From contig JAOWBW010000182.1 in assembly GCA_026119855.1 (NCBI GenBank), positions 846,297 through 910,296 of the forward strand: a stretch of 64,000 nucleotides of DNA. Direction: 5' to 3'. Each line of letters opens with the position of its first letter. Positions within the stretch are counted from its first letter, which is position 1. The notes under the pieces were generated by a model. That model was not told the origin of the DNA. It did no database searches and saw only the letters and a program-made list of their open reading frames with translations. Both the position numbers and the translations under genes were made by a program. The stretch comes from Campanula takesimana (lineage: Eukaryota; Streptophyta; Magnoliopsida; Asterales; Campanulaceae). Below are positions 19,132 through 31,110 of this stretch, piece by piece.

Positions 19132-21835
19132 TGTAACGACCCGAAAATTCTAAATTCCATAAGCCTGAATAATACACGAGCTACACTTGCTCGACAACGG
19201 AATACTCCCTCCGTCCCAGTTTATTGTTCTTAGTTTGACTATGCACGCTTATTAAGAAACCAAGGTAAAAACAACGGAAATGAGTCAACCAAAAGTAGAG
19301 AGTGAAGGATATAAATGTCCAAAAACACTATTCATGAAGCAATTGGGTGAAAGTAAGTTAGGTAAGTAAAGGTTTTTTTGTAATTAAATAAACTTTTTGA
19401 GGGCAAGCTCCTCCAAAGCACTATTCATTCTTTTCTATTTATGGAATAAAGAAACTAAGAACAATATTCTGGGACAGACCAAAAGGGAAAGTAAGAACAA
19501 TAAACTGGGACGGAGAGAGTACTAAAAATGACTATAGGCTAAGCGCCTTTACTTGTTAAAACATCTAAACCAACTAGAGTTATGAAAAACTCTAAACACG
19601 CCTGGCAACAAAGGCCGGCACCAAAATAATAACAACCACTTTATTACAGGCACATACTCATCTACCCAAATTTACAGAGTTTATATAACCCAGTAAAACC
19701 ATCGTCCTCACGAAAATAAACATACATAAGCTCAATAGAGCAACTACCCATAAAAGCAACAATCTTCTCAAATTTTCCCCGCTAAGTCGTACCTTACCGA
19801 CGATCTTCCTTAGCTGAAAACTAAGAAAAACAAATAAACAAAGAACGGGGTGAGATAAATCTCAGTAAGTTACTAATACAGCTACATGGCATAATATCAT
19901 GCATCTTAACTGAATAACTGAATCATATAACAGCATAACTGAACAACAGATATTACATAACAAATGAGAGGCTCCCTATCGCCAACCGTCTCATACCGGT
20001 TGGAAATAACGACTAACTCAACACACGGCACACAAGGCTGAAATAAACACATAACAAAGGATACTGAGCCAAGGTTCTCCCAAAAGGATATAACAATCTG
20101 AACAACATCAACAGAGCCGCATCGAAGAGCAACATCAACAAGGCAGCATCAAATAGCTGAAGCAGGGGTTCCGAAACCAAACAACAACAAGAACAACAGG
20201 GGCAAATGACACAAAGTCATAACCCAAAACGTGTAGCTAGAATACTCACACAAGGGAGCTAGCTCATTCCAACCACACCATCAGGAAGGGGTAAAAATGG
20301 GTTACCAGTGAAGAACATTATAATAAACTTGGCTCAGGTGCCATTATAATAACCATCACTGCCCGACTCAACCAAGTAAGACCAGCTGGACTTTAAACGA
20401 AAGCACAATCAGTATATGATTCCAAAATAGGGAACCATACCAAGTACATCATAAAGATGATAAACTACTCATAAAGAGCCCAACAAACAAGTGCGTTAGA
20501 AATATTTCTTAAATAAAGGATTTCAAAGTAGAAAATCCCACAAAAGCATCATAAAGATGTACCCTAGAATTACTCATAAATAGCACGATGACTATTACCA
20601 AAATGAACCCAAACGGTTACTCACAAATAGTACGATTACTATAAACCCAACCATTCCTTTACATTTATGATTCCAAATTAGGGAATCCAAATAATTACAT
20701 CATTAAGATGTTAAACAAATCTTTAAGGCACTTAACTAAAATTCCATGCCTTTCATCCGTTCATAATCGACCCAATTCCCATACCCTTGTGTTCCACAAC
20801 GATTATCTAGGTACCTTAGGATATCACCTAAGACCTAGACCAAGATTGAACCTTAAATTAATTAGATTAGAACAGTTTCGTTTCTCCAGCCACGTGGGCG
20901 GCCGCCCACAACAAGCTCTGCGGTCGCCCAAAACACAACTCTCAAGCCCTAAAACATTACAGATGGTGTGGGCGATCGCATGCCCCACTTTGGGCGGTCT
21001 CCCAAACCACTACACTCACAGAATTCAGTACCCTTTCCCTAATTGACATTTCACCGTCTCAAAAGTACTATCCCAACGTTCTATTTTACTAAATTGAGTC
21101 AAGTTTGAACTCTACAATACCAAAATAGCCTCTTCAACACAATTCATAACAACTTACTTCAATACTCACCACAAAGCAACTATTTCCTTAACAAGTATCA
21201 CATATAAAATATATGAACATTTTAATAATAAAAAGGGGAATAGTAACTTACCTACTACGGGGGAAAGTATCGATGAAAATATTTTCTATTCGGTTAGAAA
21301 CGACCTATTCAACGCCCTGAACATTTTGGTGTAATTAGATTTTAAAATAGAGGAGTAATTCAAAAGAAGAAAAATTAAATAAGGAAGAAACTTACCCTTC
21401 GTCTCGTAAACCAGAGAGAGTATTGAGAGAAAATTAGGAAAGTGTGAGTGTGTGTGTATTCGCAGAGAGAGAGAGAGAGAGAAAAGGGATAAGAATGAGT
21501 TTTAAAATTACAATTTTCACTTTGGCCCCTCCAAGATCAACTATGCACACTAAACCCTTGAACTATTAGTTTTATTTAATTGCCCCCTAAAATTTTAAGT
21601 TTAACAAATAACCTCCTTATCTTTATTTTTATATTTTTTATTAACTTCCAATAAATATTTTATATCAACTACTATAGCTTTTAATAATGCTAATTAATCA
21701 TTTTCCAACTCAAATACTTTTATTTAATATTTTAATAGATCAAGTAAGTCTTTTTTTAAATAATCAAACTAACACAAATTAAAATAAAATAATATTCTGC
21801 CTAAAATTTATATGAAATTGGGACGGGTCGTCACA
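19132..21835 (-). repeat. 3' LTR of the gypsy element, carrying a MITE
   Basis: 2704 bp, of which 317 bp are a Stowaway MITE plus its TA. It is otherwise closely similar to 25038-27406. A GC-rich patch with GGGCGGCCGCCC and CGGTCGCCC motifs lies at 20895-21005. Open frames in it recur in the other LTR and are not genes. Confidence 0.9.
19205..19519. mobile_element. Stowaway MITE in the gypsy LTR
   Basis: Inverted ends CTCCCTCCGTCCCAGTTTA and TAAACTGGGACGGAGAGAG flank 315 bp, with TA on both sides (19203-19204, 19520-19521). The other LTR keeps the empty site (AATACTAAAAATG at about 25107), which proves the TA duplication and shows that the MITE came after the gypsy element. Confidence 0.95.
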
Positions 21836-24800
21836 CTCTCTCCCCCTTAAAAGAAATTCGCCCTCGAATTTAATAACCAAATTTATAACACGTAGTCATA
21901 TCGAGGATACATATATATATCGATTCTTATATAGCAAATAATAACCACAATCAAGAACCTATTAATATTTCAGGCATAGTCCCTAAATCACACTTAAATT
22001 CCAATTCCAATTTCCATTAATTTTTTTCAAATAAACCAACACATATGAAACACACAAATATCCCACATATACCCATATTAAACATTATACGCCAATAGAA
22101 CAATAGATTGAAATACAAATTTCTTCCTAACAAATTTCTCAATATCAACTAGTCACAATAATCTAAATTTAATTATTTGTTTCCTCACTTTTCATACTCA
22201 TGTCAAATAATAATTTAATGTTATTTTCATTTAGCCATACCAACACATACACTTACAAATGGAAATTCAAAAGCAGTAATAGTGCAAACACAACGAAAAT
22301 ATATTCTTACCGAAGTTATCAAACAATTTCGGGTATTTTTCGCGCATTTCATGCTCTGCTTCCCCATATAGCCTCCTCAATGCCATGATTTCTTTATAAA
22401 ACTTTCACAAGAAGTACTCGTACTCAAGACGTATTCTTTAGAATCAAGTATCCATACAAGCTGTTACCCATCCACACAAGCTGTTACCCATCCACTAAGT
22501 AATACCAACATGAAATAGTCTCACACTCACACGAGGCTCATATATAAATTACTCTATAAGTTACTTCTTAATCCTTTCAAAATTCCATACATCCCAACAT
22601 ATTAACGAGTAAGACATCCACTCCTATGTTATTAAAGATACATCTCAATACTCAGCCAATAACTGTTATTATAATCAAATTCCGCTAAATAGCTCTTACA
22701 GCAGCTGCAAAGAAATCAACTCCACATGCGGAACATATAATCAAGAATCTCCATCAACCTCTTGTATTACCCATTTCCAAGCTTGACATTCAATTTACTA
22801 CTCAAACACTCTGCTTAGCTAGCCAAAATCAAGATGTAAAACAGTGATCCCTATCATATATTATATCCATATGTATTCCATGTAATCATACTACTGTCTC
22901 AACAAGTAGGGAAATAAATAGAAGTAACAATTAATTATAACACCAAAACACATAAAGATAAGCAGATTTAGTTAGTCAATCTACTAGAACCAAACATCAT
23001 CGGCCTCATCTATTAAATGGTAATCCTTCAACAACATCCTTCACAATATGTTCATATCCAGTCATGAATCTCAAATGATTGTAACAAAATCAGCTGATCA
23101 CCGATGCTCTGCTTCCAAATATTCACAACTCAAGGATTTAGTTACTTACTCAAAAATTTCCCATTTCAGATTAATCAAATGAAATTCTTCAAATTCATCT
23201 CAATACAGTACATTTACTTGGATTCATAGTTAAATTGGTCTTGGGAATCTCTTCAAGTACCTGTAGTTGACTTCCACTAGGTTTTAAATACATAATTGTC
23301 TATGAAAGGTTAACATTCCCTCAAGAGTAGAAAACATCCTGTTGTCTATCATCGTTCATTCCACTAGAAAATTTTCTATAGTTGGAATCATTCATTAGAG
23401 CTTCCATCATATGCTGGAGTAGACACTTAAAGCTTTCTAAATTGCAAAATTTACCATTCTCGATTCATAAAGAATCTAGTATGTCAAAACCTCTAACAAT
23501 CCCATTCCATCGATCCAAAATAAAATACAAGTCTTTGTGAATCCGCTAATACATTTGCCTTTCCGAATGATATACCATAGTACTCTACTTACCTTGTTTC
23601 ATATGTCACTCTCTTTAAGAAATCAAATACTTCAACTCTTATGATTTATAAACACTTCAAATATAGCTCCATAAAGGTCATCTACTAATGCAATGCCTGT
23701 ATAATCGCAATTAATTCCAAGTCATGGTCAAATTATTCTATTCATAAGGATTCAATCTCCTCGCAGCAAGTGCAAAGACTTTACCATTCTGAATCAACAT
23801 CACAATCTCTCTTTTGGAGGTATTACTTTGAATAATGAATTCATTAGATCCGCTACAATAATAAAACTCAACATATCCACTAGGAACAGGAATACGGATC
23901 ATCTCCTCTAGGTCACTGAAATACTAGTCAAACCCACTAGGCAATGTCAATTCTGAAGTTGTTGTCATCCATCAGTTCAATATTTGAAAATTGGCTTCAC
24001 ATTTATCATTCCATCGAAAAGGTGTAGCTTTCTATGTCAAATAGTTCACAATATATCTACCTTAGAGAGTCCTTAATGAATTTCTGACAAAGTCAAGAAA
24101 ATCCCAAGAATATACGTACCTACATTTACTAGTGCATCCACTTTTGAAATGTCAATAACTATGCCTGAACTGAGACCATTCCAAAATGATATACCCTCTA
24201 ACAAGAAGACACACTATGGCTGATGAATCCTCGATCAAGTAATTCCTCAAGTTGAATCTTTAACTCTTTTAAGTCTACCGATAACATATACACACTATTT
24301 TATATATATGTGATGTACCCAGTAACAACTCAACACAAATATCAAGTTCCCTGTCAAGTGGCATGTTGTACTCAGCAAAGAAGATAACTAAGAACTCACA
24401 AATAAATGATATATCCTCAAATTTTTAGTGTAGATGCACCCTTGTCAACCCCAAAAGATAAACACCTGGCCCAACCTTGTGATAACATTTTCTGTCTTTC
24501 AATGCATAAATAACATGAATGCCACACATATATCTATCATACTTAATTAAGAAAATAAAGCACACAGCCTATAAAACTTCACTAACTTTTGATGGAAATC
24601 AACAAATTCATAATGAATATAAATCTAGTTCATGTCAAGTATAATGTCAACGTTCCCCTAGGTAACACGACAAAATCAACATATACGATGATTTCCCAAC
24701 TTATATCAAGTTTCTTATCAACACAAATCTCAATCATGTATTTTCTTATCGAAAAGTATACCTTTAGCACATAAGGCAAAGAATCAGGAGAAACGTAGAA

Positions 24801-25037
24801 ATATGACATAAATAAGATCCAAGTAAGGATGAGATAAGCTTAAACGTATAAAAAATCGCACTCTCGACTATCTTAAACTATCCACCCTAACATAGACTAA
24901 CTCTATAAACACCAGTCCCACGCTTGGTATCACCTCAAATAAGAAAACACTCGACGTCGATAGCACACTCATTAATCAACCCACCAAGCCTATGAATCCT
25001 ATCCAGACTGATAGTTAACCTAAGCTCTAATACCAAC
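21836..25037 (-). pseudogene. Internal region of the gypsy element, pol remnants
   Basis: No frame longer than about 60 codons survives. Recognisable pieces are the RT start at 24205-24280, RT-RNase H fragments at 23740-24030, and a pol-end-like sequence at 21840-21870. Gag, protease and integrase could not be located with confidence. Confidence 0.7.
25024..25035 (-). promoter_or_regulatory. Primer binding site of the gypsy element
   Basis: Minus strand TGGTATTAGAGC, one base from the initiator-Met site and 2 bp inside the 5' LTR. It fixes the element's orientation. Confidence 0.8.
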
Positions 25038-27406
25038 TGTAACGACCCAAAAATTCCAAATTCCATAAGCCTGAATAATACACGAGCTACACTTGCTCGA
25101 CAACAGAATACTAAAAATGACCATAGGCTAACCGCCTTTACTTGTTAAAACATCTAAACCAACTAGAGTTATGAAAAACTCTAAACACGCCTGGCAACAA
25201 AGGCCGGCACCAAAATAATAACAACCACTTTATTACAGGCACATACTCATCTACCAAAATTTACAGAGTATATATAACCCAGTAAAACCATCGTCCTCAC
25301 GAAAATAACCATACATAAGCTCAATAGAGCAACTACCCATAAAAGCAACAATCTTCTCAAATTTTCCCGCTAAGTCGTACCTTACTGACGATCTTCCTTG
25401 CCTGAAAACTAAGGAAAACAGATAAACAAAGAACGGAGTGAGATAAATCTCAGTAAATTACTAATACAGCTACATGGCATAATATCATGTAACTTAATTG
25501 AATAACTGAATCATATAACAGCATAACTGAACAACAGATATTACACAATAAATGAGATCGCCAACCGTCCCATACCGGTTGGAAATAATGACCAACTCAA
25601 CACACGGCACACAAGGCTGAAATAAACATATAACAAAGGATACTGAGCCAAGGTTCTCCCAAAAGGATATAACAATCTGAACAACATCAATAGAGCCGCA
25701 TCGAAAAGCAGCATCAACAGGGCAGCATCAAAGAGCTGAAGTAGGGGTTCCGAAACCAAACAACAACAAGAACAACAGTGGGAAAATGACACAAAGTCAT
25801 AACCCAAAACGTGTAGCTAGAATACTCACACAAGGGAGCTAGCTCATTCCAACCACACCATCAGGAAGGGGTACAAAAGGGTTACCAGTGAAGAACATTA
25901 TACTGAACTTGGCTCGGATGCCATTATAATATCCATCACTGCCCGACTCAACCAAGTAAGACCAGCTGGACTTAAACAAAAGCACAATCATTATATGATT
26001 CCAAAATAGGGAACCATACCAAGTACATCATAAAGATGATAAACTACTCATAAAGAGCCCAACAAATAAGTGCGTTAGAAACATTTCTTAAACAAAAGAT
26101 TTCAAAGTAGGAAATCCCATAAAAGCTTCATAAAGATGTACCCATGAATTACTCATAAATAGCACGATGACTATTACCAAAATGAACCCAAACGGTTACT
26201 CACAAATAGTACGATGACTATGAACCCAACCATTCCTTTACATTTATGATTCCAAATTAGGGAATCCAAATAATTACATCATTAAGATGCTAAACAAATC
26301 TTTAAGGCACTTAATTAAAATTCCATGCCTTTCATCCGTTCATAATCAACCCAATTCCCACACCCTTGTGTTCCACAACGATTATCTAGGTACCTTAGGA
26401 TATCACCTAAGACCTAGACCAAGATTGAACCTTAAATTAATTAGATTAGAACAGTTTAGTTTCTCCAGCCACCTGGGCGGCCACCCACGACAAGCTGTGC
26501 GGTCGCCCAAAACACAACTCTCAAGCCCTAAAACATTATAGAAGGTGTGGGCGATCACATGCCCCACTTTGGGCGGTCGCCCAAACCACTGCACTGACAG
26601 AATTCAGTACCCTTTCCCTAATTAACATTTCTCAAAAGTACTATCCCAACGTTCTATTTTACTAAATTGAGTCAAGTTTTGAACTCTACAATACTAAAAT
26701 AGCCTCTTCAACACAACTCATAACAACTTACTTCAATACTCGCCACAAAGCAACTATTTCCATAACAAGTATCACATATAAAATATATGAACATTTTAAT
26801 AATAAAAAGGGGAATAGTAACTTACCTACTACGGGGGAAAGTATCGATGAAAATATTTTCTATTCGGTTAGAAACGACCTATTCAACGCCCTGAACATTT
26901 TGGTGTAATTAGATTTTAAAATAGAGGAGTAATTCAAAAGAAGAAAAAATAAATAAGGAAGAAACTTACCCTTCTTCTCGTAAACCAGAGAGAGTATTGA
27001 GAGAAAATTAGGAAAGTGTGAGTGTGTGTGTATTCGCAGAGAGAGAGAGAGAAAAGGGATAAGAATGAGTTTTAAAATTACAATTTTCACTTTGGCCCCT
27101 CCAAGATCAAATATGCACACTAAACCCTTGAACTATTAGTTTTATTTAATTGCCCCCTAAAGTTTTAAATTTAACAAATAACCTCCTTATCTTTATTTTT
27201 ATATTTTTAATTAACTTCCAATAAATATTTTATATCAACTACTATAGCTTCTAATAATTCTAATTAATCATTTTACAACTCAAATACTTTTATTTAATAT
27301 TTTAATAGATCAAGTAAGTGTTTTTAAAATAATCAAACTAACACAAATTAAATTATAAAATAATATTATGCGTAAAATTTATATGAAATTGTGACGCGTC
27401 GTCACA
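25038..27406 (-). repeat. 5' LTR of the gypsy element
   Basis: 2369 bp, with TG and CA termini and TGTAT after it. It has the unoccupied site of the MITE found in the other LTR. Short AG runs near 27038-27052 differ in length between the copies. Confidence 0.9.
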
Positions 27407-27411
27407 TGTAT

Positions 27412-27650
27412 AGTAACTATTATTGTTAATTAATAATATTAATAGTAATAGGTATATATTATAGTAACTATTATAGTTGAATAATACTATTAATAGTAAT
27501 AGTTAACTAATATAGTAACTATTATAGTTAACTAATACTATAAATAGTAATACTTAGCTTATATAGTAACTATTATAGTTAACTAATACTATTAATAGTA
27601 ATAGTTACCTTATATCATAACTATTATTATTAGCTAATAGTATTAGCTAA
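27412..27650. repeat. Helitron minisatellite, second block
   Basis: Four to five units of the same 50-bp motif as 18840-19131, interrupted only by the gypsy element. Confidence 0.85.
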
Positions 27651-27890
27651 TAATGAGAATATCATAAGTCACACACATTTAGGATGGTGATGATGTGGCT
27701 TCACACAAATGAAAATTTAACCTATGTTTGTCTATGTGTCGAAACCATAGCCCTCATCACCAACTTTAATATATATAAGCCTAGCGGGTAACCCGTGCTC
27801 TGCACGGGAACCCAATACTATGTCTTAAAAAAATATTTTAACTATAGTTAACTAATATAATAATTATCATTTTAACTAATATTATTAATA

Positions 27891-29881
27891 GGGTTAATGA
27901 CAATTTAGACCCTGAAGTGCCATACCACCCTTCCAATCGAACCCCGATATGTTTTTTTTTGTCAAATCGGGTCTTGAGGTAATTTATTTTTGCCAGTTAG
28001 GGCCTTTTTGACGGAATTCGTTAAAAAGACAGTTAAAAGGCATGTGCTTGGCACGTGACTAACGGATTGGGTGAATTTGAAATTGATATTAGCTATTAAG
28101 GGGTTAAACGAAAGATTTTAAAAATAAAGGGATATTCTAACAAAAAAAAAAAAAATAATTACTCCATATCCCATCTGCGTTTCCCTTCTTTCCCGTCAGT
28201 CCGTCTCACCCACAAACGTCTAATTTCAAAATGATTTCCCCTTCAATAATTGTTGATTTCGTTTCTTCATCACCGGCCAAATCCCAAGCACCGAAATTCA
28301 AATACTCTCCAACCTACAATGGCAATCGCACCCAAGCTCATTTTTCTCTGTCTACAAAGCTCCCCAATTCTCTCTCTACAAGTTTTATGAAGGCGGTGGT
28401 GGTGAAGAGGGAGGTTAAGCTATGCTCCAGTTACCGGAGGAAGGTAGGATTGACCGGAGCTCGATGCCGGTAAGGAGATCTACTGTGTTCCGAACATCGA
28501 GAGTCAGGGAGAATCCCGTCGTTAAAGTTGCGGAGATAGTTAGAATCTGAATAGGGCTTGTATTTTGAGAAATTTCACATAGGAAAGAGAGGAATTTGAA
28601 TGCATCAATGATGCTGGTGATATTGTGGCATTTCTCAGATTGTTAAACTTTTAATTCGATACTTGTTGTTAATTTTAAGGTTTTGATTTTTAATTTATGG
28701 AAGACTTTAGAAGCTGATTTTGTTTTTTACTTTTTGTTTAGAAGTTGATCTTGGTTTCTTAACCAAGATCAAGAAGCTAGGAAGACTTTGATTATGGTTT
28801 CTTAACTGGTAGTGGAAAAGAAAGATTGCCATGGAAGAGGAAAAAGATGGTGAATGTTTTTTTTTCTTTTTTCTTGTTGATGTAGCAGAGTGATGGTGAA
28901 TGTTGTTTTCTTTTTTCCTTTTTCTTGTTGTTTCAGATCTAAAACAGTTTGGTTAAAGACTGGTGGTGCGGTGCTGGCTGTCTGATGGTGGTGGTGCGGT
29001 GGTGGCTGCTGTCTGATGGTGGTGGTCCGGTGGTGGTGTGGTTGTGTGGTGGTCCGGTGGTAGTAATGGTGGTGGGCTGGTGGTAGTAATGGTGGAGAGA
29101 ATGGTGATTATAATTTGGTTGAAATGTAAATTTTGTATTTTGAATTTCATTAACAAATTTGACTGTACTCAAATTTTATATTTGGACAGTTTTTAGGTAA
29201 ATGACTTGTGCTTAATTGTGAATGTTAAATCTCTTAATTCAATTTCATTATCACTTTTCACAATATAATACTATTATTCCTTAATCCCCGTGTCGAAAGA
29301 GAAAATCCTAATTCGGATGGGACGGAGGGAGTAATGCTTATACGTACCGTCTATCAAACGAGCCAAAGAAAAAAATAATAATAGTCAAATAAAATTATTT
29401 TGTCTTGAAAGAAAATGATTATTTATATAAGATAAAATATATAAATAGTGAATGCTCGAAAATAAAATTTATTGGTTTAACAAAATCAATAAATAGTTTT
29501 TTAAAACAAAAAAATCGAAATTTTGTAAATTTAAAAATTGATGAAAGTAATGATAATAAAATTATATTGTATGGTTTTATTTAATATTTTGATAATTGTT
29601 TTTTGCTCAAATAAAAAATTTTGATAATTGTTTTGATTTCAGCCCTGTTAAATTTGGAATTCTCATTAAGCCCCTTAAATGAAATATCAACTTCAAACTA
29701 CCAATTTCCGTTAGTCACGTGCAAGGCACATGCCTTTTAACTGACTTTTTAACGAATTCTGTCAAAAAGGCCCTAACTGGCGAAAATAAATTACCTCAAG
29801 ACCCGATTTGACAAAAAAAATATATCGGGGTTCGCTTAGAATGGTGGTATGGTACTTCAGTGTCTAAATTGTCATTAACCC
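27891..29881. mobile_element. MULE with 9-bp duplication, candidate Pack-MULE
   Basis: Terminal inverted repeats of about 190 bp start GGGTTAATGACAATTTAGAC and are matched in reverse at 29690-29881, flanked by the 9-bp duplication TTATTAATA (27882-27890, 29882-29890). There is no transposase. The interior has a patch of higher GC (28160-28560) resembling a host 5' leader plus coding start, including an 80-codon open frame from 28231. It also has GGTGGT-rich simple sequence (28960-29100) and a Stowaway-like end near 29320. MULEs carrying gene fragments are called Pack-MULEs; capture is inferred because the donor cannot be identified here. Confidence 0.8.
28231..28473 (+). CDS. Small ORF in the candidate captured segment
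   Basis: An 80-residue frame, Ser/Pro-rich at the start and Lys/Arg-rich at the end, with more GC than its surroundings. I recognise no domain. An adjacent frame is also open over part of it, so the true frame is uncertain. It could be a captured leader or exon rather than a protein gene. Confidence 0.25.
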   Translation: MISPSIIVDFVSSSPAKSQAPKFKYSPTYNGNRTQAHFSLSTKLPNSLSTSFMKAVVVKREVKLCSSYRRKVGLTGARCR

Positions 29882-29884
29882 TTA

Positions 29885-30780
29885 TTAATAATACTAATTA
29901 ATCTATATGATTACTATTATTATAATAACTACTATAATTAACTAATATTATTGATTGTAATACTTAATATATATTAATAGCAATGATTAATCTCTATAAT
30001 AATATTACATCCGTCCCGGTTTAAGGTTCTTAGTTTGATTTTGCATACTTATTAATAAATCAAGTGAAAAACAAAGAAAAATGGATCAATCAAGTAGGAA
30101 GGTGAGGATATAATTGTCCAAACACTATTTATAAAGCAAATGGGTGAAAAGTAAGGTATGTAAGTAATTTTTTTTTTGGTAATTAAATGAATTTTTTGAT
30201 GGTAAGATTCTTCAAAGCACTATTCATATTTTGTCATTTTTGGAATAAAGCAACTAAGAACCTTAAAGTGGGACACACCAAAAAGGAAAGTAAGAACTTT
30301 AAACTAGGACGGAGGGAATAATAATAATTATAATAAACTAATATTATTAATAGTAATAGTTAATTGATACAGTAACTATTATGATTAATTAAAATTAAAA
30401 TTAATATTTAATTTATATAATAACTATTATAATTAACTAATACTAATAATAGTAATAGTTTATGTATATAACCTATTATAGTTATCTAATACTATTAATA
30501 GTAAAAACTAACTTATAAAGTAACTATTATAGTTAACCAATACTATTAATAGCAATAATTAACTTATATAGTAACTATTATAATTAACTAATACTATTAA
30601 TAGTAATAGTTAACTAATATAGTAACTATTATAGTTAACTAATACTATTAATAGTAATATTTAACTTGTATAGTAACTAATATTGTTAACTTATACTATT
30701 AATAGTAATGGTTAACTTATACTATTAATAGTAATAGTTAACTTATATAATTACTAATATGATTAACTAATAGTATTAGC
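29885..30780. repeat. Helitron B minisatellite blocks
   Basis: Repeats of TAACTAATACTATTAATAGT and AGTTAACTTATATAGTAACT occupy 29885-30003 and 30320-30780, split by a Stowaway MITE. The same motif occurs in Helitron A. Confidence 0.85.
30005..30318. mobile_element. Stowaway MITE in Helitron B
   Basis: Ends CATCCGTCCCGGTTTAAGG and CTTTAAACTAGGACGGAGGG flank about 310 bp, with TA at both sides. It is of the same family as the MITE at 19205-19519, judged by shared internal sequence such as TAATTAAATGAA and TGGAATAAAG. Confidence 0.85.
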
Positions 30781-30900
30781 TAAGAATGAGAATTCCAAAA
30801 GTCATTACATTTTAGGATGATGTTGATGTAGCTTCTCCAAATTCAAGCTTTAACTAAAAAATGTACACATGTCAAACCCACAACACTCCTCACCAACTTT

Positions 30901-30924
30901 AATATATATATATATATATATATA
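30901..30924. repeat. (TA)n run at the Helitron B 5' end
   Basis: A short TA microsatellite that is longer in Helitron B than the matching stretch in Helitron A (27768-27777). Confidence 0.85.
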
Positions 30925-31034
30925 AGATTTGTCATGTGGTAGTTCGATTAAAATTTTAATGCTATTTTTACCAAGATAGAAGTAATGTAGTACAAATAAA
31001 AATAAATTGAGCTCATACTTGTTTGACGATGTCC

Positions 31035-31110
31035 CTTGCTCAGGAGTCGGGAGTCGAACTCTAGCATTTATTGAGGATGAAGATTGACTTTACCACTGAA
31101 CTACTCATTT
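31035..31110 (-). mobile_element. tRNA-derived SINE head or tRNA pseudogene
   Basis: On the minus strand an A-box-like TAGTTCAGTGG (31093-31103) and a B-box-like GAGTTCGACTCCC (31049-31061) are spaced as in the internal promoter of RNA polymerase III genes. The intervening sequence does not fold into a clear anticodon arm, and a non-tRNA body seems to follow to lower coordinates. That favours a SINE fragment over a tRNA gene. I could not fix the tail or a duplication. Confidence 0.45.

Larger units (their letters stand above)
19132..27406 (-). mobile_element. Decayed Ty3/gypsy (chromovirus-like) element with long LTRs
   Basis: LTRs of about 2.37 kb run from TGTAACGACCC to GGGTCGTCACA, with target duplication TGTAT at 19127-19131 and 27407-27411. 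The primer site is at 25024-25035 (minus strand TGGTATTAGAGC). The internal 3.2 kb is non-functional. On the minus strand, 24205-24280 still reads VDLKELKIQLEELLDRGFIS, the start of gypsy RT. Around 23740-24030 are DKCEANF, SELTLPSGFD and GKVFALAARRL, from the RT-RNase H junction. The end near 21840-21870 (GAATTTCTTTTAAGGGGGAG) resembles the pol end and polypurine tract of chromoviruses. Confidence 0.85.
18690..27780 (-). mobile_element. Helitron A, enlarged by a gypsy insertion
   Basis: On the minus strand the 3' end is CTAG (18690-18693) followed by T, with a hairpin CCTGTGC-AGA-GCACGGG (18701-18717) 7 bp inside. The 5' end reads GCTTATATATATTAAAGTTGG at 27780, matching Helitron B apart from a TC to GC change. 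Helitrons have no inverted repeats or target duplication and insert between A and T, as here on the 3' side. Without the gypsy element about 810 bp remain, mostly AT-rich 50-bp repeats. No Rep/helicase gene is present, so it is non-autonomous. Confidence 0.75.
27781..30927 (-). mobile_element. Helitron B, joined head to tail with Helitron A
   Basis: The minus-strand 5' end is TCTTATATATATATA preceded by A (30927). The 3' end is CTAG at 27781-27784, with a perfect hairpin CCCGTGC-AGA-GCACGGG (27792-27808). Its last base adjoins the first base of Helitron A. The 5' 130 bp resemble those of Helitron A (GGTGAGGAG.., ..CATTTTAGGATG..). It carries a 2-kb MULE, a Stowaway MITE and minisatellite blocks, but no Rep/helicase. 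Confidence 0.75.

Noticed and set aside
28939..29172. Pro/His/Thr-rich frames on the minus strand
   Set aside because: They translate GGTGGT-type simple sequence within the MULE, in two frames at once.
31049..31103. A genuine tRNA gene
   Set aside because: A and B boxes are present but no acceptor stem or anticodon arm could be paired.
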